From Phocaeicola plebeius DSM 17135 (GTDB lineage Bacteria > Bacteroidota > Bacteroidia > Bacteroidales > Bacteroidaceae), in the NCBI RefSeq assembly GCF_000187895.1, contig NZ_DS990130.1, positions 248,001 through 312,000 on the forward strand: DNA of 64,000 nt, in the 5' to 3' direction. The position numbers and the translations under genes are program-made. The notes under the pieces are model-generated. The model had not been told where the DNA came from, made no database searches, and saw nothing but the letters and a program-made list of their open reading frames with translations. Shown piece by piece: positions 60,899-64,000 of this stretch; position 1 is the stretch's first letter; every line of letters starts with the position of its first letter.

Positions 60899-61490
60899 TC
60901 AGTTGCTGTGAGATTGTAGCCTAATTGGCAAAGGGTATACTCCACTTTTTCCGTATATTGCGGTATGCAAGATAAACCGGTTCCTCAAGAGCTGTATCCG
61001 ACGGGAACACGCCCTTGTTTCTTGTTGTTTTACGGATTTGATGGTGCTACCCTTCAACAGTATTTGTGTATATATGACTTTACGGATGACTGGAGTGTAC
61101 TGGAAGTATTCGGGTAGCTTATCCCAATTATTCTGCCAGGAACAAATAACGATAGGATACTGTTCGCCCCATTTTTCTTCCAACTTAAGAAGTTCATATT
61201 CTGCCGCTTCTTTATTTACAGCCTGATAAACGCATTTCAAATCCTTCAGAAATTCCTTTTGATTATATTTGATGGAATTACGAATTTGATGTACAAAACA
61301 AAGCAGACGTATTGGGATAAACACTTTGGATTGCTTCAGTAAAACCTTTCTCAAGCATACGTGATTTCCATGCCTTTATTTCCGGAAGTACACGGTCTGT
61401 AATGGTACTGATTGTATCTACCGATATACGATTACCAAGGTTCTCTTCTAATCCAATCACTAATCTTACGTGTGCTGTTACTAAGAGCAT
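60899..61490 (-). pseudogene. IS256-family transposase remnant (deleted core, frameshifts)
   Basis: Two overlapping minus-strand frames carry consecutive parts of an IS256/mutator transposase. 61278-61490 holds SVDTISTITDRVLPEIKAWK joined directly to KGFTEAIQSVYPN, so about 90 residues with the first catalytic acids are missing. After a frameshift near 61300, 60899-61354 continues with CFVHQIRNSIKYN, VYQAVNKEAAE, LEEKWGEQYPIVICSWQNNW and VIRKVIYTQ, then a further frameshift garbles the C-terminus. It cannot encode an active enzyme. Confidence 0.85.
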
Positions 61491-61508
61491 ACAAGCTGAT
61501 ACAACCTA

Positions 61509-61751
61509 TTGTGTACCAGTAATTTCAGAGCTGTATGGTTGAGTTATATATACGAAAGTCATGTCCATGATAAAAAGATTTTTGAAATCAGAATTAAAGT
61601 GGAGCATGCCATAGGTGGTATGAAAAAAGGCCGTATTGTCAAAGAACAATTTAGATGCCATAAATTCAGTTTCGAAAATATGGTGATTCTTATTGCTTGT
61701 GGATTACACAACTTCAGAATCAGTCACAAAATGAATTATATAACAAACTAA
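61509..61751 (+). pseudogene. C-terminal fragment of a DDE transposase, IS5-like
   Basis: An 80-residue frame whose middle (KVEHAIGGMKKGRIVKEQFR, then ENMVILIACGLHNFRISH) matches the C-terminal Glu-containing region of IS5-type/DDE_4 transposases. The catalytic Asp residues would lie upstream and are absent. It runs opposite to the IS256 remnant and begins 19 bases from it, so two elements decayed or recombined here. The family name is approximate. Confidence 0.7.
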
Positions 61752-61777
61752 TCTATATAATGTTTACTGAATATCTT

Positions 61778-62407
61778 CTATAGTTTAAGTTTTAATTTGA
61801 CAAAATTCTTGATGAATTCCACGGTACCATCAATACCTAATACAGAAGAATCGATGCATAGATGATAGGTAGCAGCGGATCCCCATGTCTTGTAACTATA
61901 GTAGTTGTAGTAAGACGAACGTTTCTTATCTGCTTTTTCCATTAAGTCTTCTGCATCTTCCGCACTGATGTGGTGCAGTTTCATCAGTCGTTCAATGCGG
62001 GCTTCCGGTGAAGCTGACACGAAAATGTTGGCACATCTGGGATGGTCGCGCAAAATGTAGTCGGCACATCTTCCCACGAAAAGACACGATTGTTTTTCTG
62101 CCAGATGGCGGATGACATCACTCTGAATTTTGAACAGAGAATCGTTGCTGAGATAAGAGTTGTACGGATAAGCTCCTTCTGTAATAAACGGGAAGCGGGT
62201 TCCGAATAATCCTCCTAAAATAGTTTGAGAAGCTTTTTCATCGGCTTTTTCGAAAAATTCCTTGCAAAGTCCGCTCTCTTCAGAAGCTAAGTTGATAAGC
62301 TCTTTATCGTAAAAGGCAATGCCTAAGTCATTCGCTAATTTTTCACCTATTTCTTTTCCGCCGCTGCCCAGCTGGCGTCCGAGATTGATAACATAGTGTC
62401 CGTCCAT
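61778..62407 (-). CDS. Cytidylate kinase-like family protein
   Basis: A 209-residue P-loop protein of the cytidylate-kinase-like family. The start MDGHYVINLGRQLGSGGKEI at 62407 gives the usual N-terminus with an altered P-loop (GRQLGSGGKEIGEKLA). FYDKELINLASEESGL and CLFVGRCADYILRDHP are further family blocks. It is distinct from true Cmk and its substrate is not established. A minus-strand -7 box (TATATTTG, 62434-62441) lies just upstream. The next MATE gene starts 1.4 kb away on the same strand. Confidence 0.88.
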   Translation of the reverse strand: MDGHYVINLGRQLGSGGKEIGEKLANDLGIAFYDKELINLASEESGLCKEFFEKADEKASQTILGGLFGTRFPFITEGAYPYNSYLSNDSLFKIQSDVIRHLAEKQSCLFVGRCADYILRDHPRCANIFVSASPEARIERLMKLHHISAEDAEDLMEKADKKRSSYYNYYSYKTWGSAATYHLCIDSSVLGIDGTVEFIKNFVKLKLKL

Positions 62408-62476
62408 AGTGTAACTCTTTAGTTGATACACAACAAATATAATTCTTTCTGCGGAAAAATGTCACTTTTTTGTCTT

Positions 62477-63850
62477 TTATTTTATTTCGATTCCAGTTTC
62501 GGCAGCGTGTCGTTTGAATTTCTGGAACTGACTGTAGAGCATGCTTCCGGCAATGATGCTGGCGGTTATGTCAGAAATCGGCATACTGTACCACACTCCG
62601 TCTACTCCCCAGAAAAGTGGAAGGATAAGCAGGCAGGGAATCAGAATCAGTACCTGACGGCTTAAAGAAAGTATGATGGCTTTCTTGGCCATTCCGATAC
62701 TTTGGAAAAAGTTTGAAGTAACCATCTGGAAGCCGATGATAGGGAAGAACATGACCACTACCCTTAGACCTTTGGCGCTTAGCTGGATGAGCTGTGAATC
62801 GGTGGTGAAGGCGGCTACGGCCAGCTCCGGCATCAGTTCGCCCACTAAGAAGCCACTGGTGGTAACGATGGTAGCAGCAATGACGGTATATTTCATTACC
62901 TGGTTTACACGGTGATAATTCTGTGCACCAAAGTTGTATCCGGCAATGGGTTGCATTCCTTGGTTGAGCCCCATCACAATCATGACAAATAAAAATACGA
63001 TGCGGTTGACGATTCCAAACGCACCGATGGCCAAATCTCCGTCGTATAGTTTTAACCCTTTGTTTATCAGAATGACGATAAAACAGGAGGCCAGGTTCAT
63101 GAAAAACGGAGCCAGCCCGATACCGATGATATTTTCTACCAGTATTCTTTTTAGGCGATAAATCCCTCTCCGGAAGTGAAGCAGTTCATTCTTGTTGCAG
63201 AAAATTCGGATAAGCCAGCAGAGTGAAATCACCTGAGCCAGGACAGTTGCCACGGCTGCTCCTTTTATTCCCATGTGGAAGGTGTAGATGAACAAGGGGT
63301 CCAGCAAAGTGTTGACGATAACGGTCAGTATGGTGGCGGCCATGGCCTTTTGAGGATGTCCGGCAGAACGCAACACAGAGTTGAGTCCTAAATACATGTG
63401 GGTGATTACATTTCCTAATAAAATGGTTACCATGTAATCCTTGGCATAGGGCAGTGTAGCCTCACTGGCGCCGAAGAAATATAGGATGGGGTCTAGAAAC
63501 AAGAGGCAGACAATGGTAAACAGCACCCCGATAATCAGGTTTAATGATACGACGTTTCCTAAAATCTGCTGGGCGGTAGTATAATCCTTCTGACCTAGTT
63601 TAACAGAGATAAGGGTAGAGGCACCGACTCCCACCAGCGAACCGAAAGCAGCGGCCAAGTTCATCAGCGGAAAGGTGATGGCCAGTCCCGATATGGCCAA
63701 GGGACCTACTCCGTGTCCGATAAAAATACTGTCTACCATGTTGTAAAGCGAAGAAGCAGTCATGGCAATAATGGCCGGAATGGCATATTGCATCAATAGT
63801 TTTCCAATTCGTTCAGTGCCAAGTTCTGTGGCTGTTCCTTTTTGCGACAT
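62477..63850 (-). CDS. MATE family efflux transporter (DinF/MepA-like)
   Basis: A 457-residue inner-membrane protein with 12 predicted helices. It starts MSQKGTATELGTERIGKLLM and has the MATE blocks IPAIIAMTASSLYNMVDSIF, GLAITFPLMNLAAAFGSLVG, and GMQPIAGYNFGAQNYHRVNQ in the second half. The last resembles MepA/DinF proteins more than NorM. It probably exports toxic cations or drugs. A -7 box and TTTC at 20-base spacing precede it on the minus strand (63908-63939). Confidence 0.92.
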   Translation of the reverse strand: MSQKGTATELGTERIGKLLMQYAIPAIIAMTASSLYNMVDSIFIGHGVGPLAISGLAITFPLMNLAAAFGSLVGVGASTLISVKLGQKDYTTAQQILGNVVSLNLIIGVLFTIVCLLFLDPILYFFGASEATLPYAKDYMVTILLGNVITHMYLGLNSVLRSAGHPQKAMAATILTVIVNTLLDPLFIYTFHMGIKGAAVATVLAQVISLCWLIRIFCNKNELLHFRRGIYRLKRILVENIIGIGLAPFFMNLASCFIVILINKGLKLYDGDLAIGAFGIVNRIVFLFVMIVMGLNQGMQPIAGYNFGAQNYHRVNQVMKYTVIAATIVTTSGFLVGELMPELAVAAFTTDSQLIQLSAKGLRVVVMFFPIIGFQMVTSNFFQSIGMAKKAIILSLSRQVLILIPCLLILPLFWGVDGVWYSMPISDITASIIAGSMLYSQFQKFKRHAAETGIEIK

Positions 63851-63907
63851 AATTATTTACCTTATTAATTGTTATCCAGAAATCTTTAGATTTTCTAAAA
63901 AATCGTG

Positions 63908-63939
63908 CAAAGGTAAACTTTTTTCCGCATTCAGGGAAA
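63908..63939 (-). promoter_or_regulatory. Promoter of the second MATE gene
   Basis: On the minus strand TTTC and TACCTTTG (63908-63915) are 20 bases apart, close to consensus. Confidence 0.6.
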
Positions 63940-63947
63940 ACTTTGTG

Positions 63948-63955
63948 TATCTTTG
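63948..63955 (+). promoter_or_regulatory. Promoter -7 box of the gene at the window end
   Basis: TATCTTTG is a perfect -7 match; it ends 18 bases before the ATG at 63974. TTTC lies 22 bases upstream. Confidence 0.6.
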
Positions 63956-63973
63956 CGCTCCAAAATAAAAGCT

Positions 63974-64000
63974 ATGTGGATGAAAGTGAATAGAATAGGA
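63974..64000 (+). CDS. Start of an unidentified gene, truncated by the window
   Basis: Only nine codons (MWMKVNRIG) are visible, 18 bases after a consensus -7 box. The second Met could also be the start. Function cannot be assigned. Confidence 0.45.

Overview
The window reads as chromosome of a gut Bacteroidales bacterium, most likely Bacteroides or Phocaeicola. Supporting signs are repeated Bacteroides-type promoters (TTTG, then about 20 bases, then TAnnTTTG), secreted and lipoprotein glycoside hydrolases, an S41 lipoprotein, an OmpP1/FadL porin, a membrane pyrophosphatase with a K+-dependent signature, pflB/pflA, lutABC and YgiQ. The species is not fixed by the sequence alone.

Layout. 1-5.1 kb: the 3' end of lpxA, a TetR regulator, and a three-gene O-acetylation cassette (two SGNH proteins and an MBOAT acyltransferase) behind a tandemly duplicated promoter block. 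5.3-9 kb: tRNA-Arg(CCG), cutC and a large transglutaminase-like lipoprotein. 9.1-18.4 kb: amino-sugar and hexose-phosphate genes (a degenerate NagB fused to a PIG-L deacetylase, true nagB, a divergent ROK regulator, a HAD phosphatase/mutase, pgi, gpsA), then lysS. 18.7-24.8 kb: one operon of omega-amidase, IorA, IorB, aminotransferase, arylacetate-CoA ligase and ACT protein, which together could interconvert arylacetates and aromatic amino acids. 25-26.7 kb: a surface lipoprotein with a C-terminal IdeS/Mac-like cysteine protease domain. 26.8-34.4 kb: hppA, then acn-icd-gltA. 34.6-37.9 kb: GH78-like rhamnosidase and AraC regulator. 38-46.9 kb: EamA transporter, YgiQ, a small hypothetical, a hemerythrin-like/LuxR pair, a candidate small RNA, lutABC, a small membrane protein and pflA. 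47-49.8 kb: pflB and a tRNA-Ser/Glu/Ser array. 50-54.7 kb: GH29 fucosidase, CBM9/GH-like protein and PNGase F-like amidase, a probable N-glycan set. 54.7-64 kb: S41 protease, OmpP1, MATE, ffh, two broken transposases, cytidylate kinase-like protein, a second MATE, and the start of one more gene.

Most notable: (1) the IdeS/Mac-like protease; (2) the hemerythrin-like and pseudo-receiver LuxR pair, bracketed by two copies of a 26-base dyad (22 of 26 identical), the second preceding a short promoter-to-terminator unit with no ORF; (3) the PNGase F/GH29 operon; (4) a NagB domain that has lost catalytic residues and is fused to a deacetylase; (5) at least four intergenic clusters of short palindromes, each with its own private core motif.
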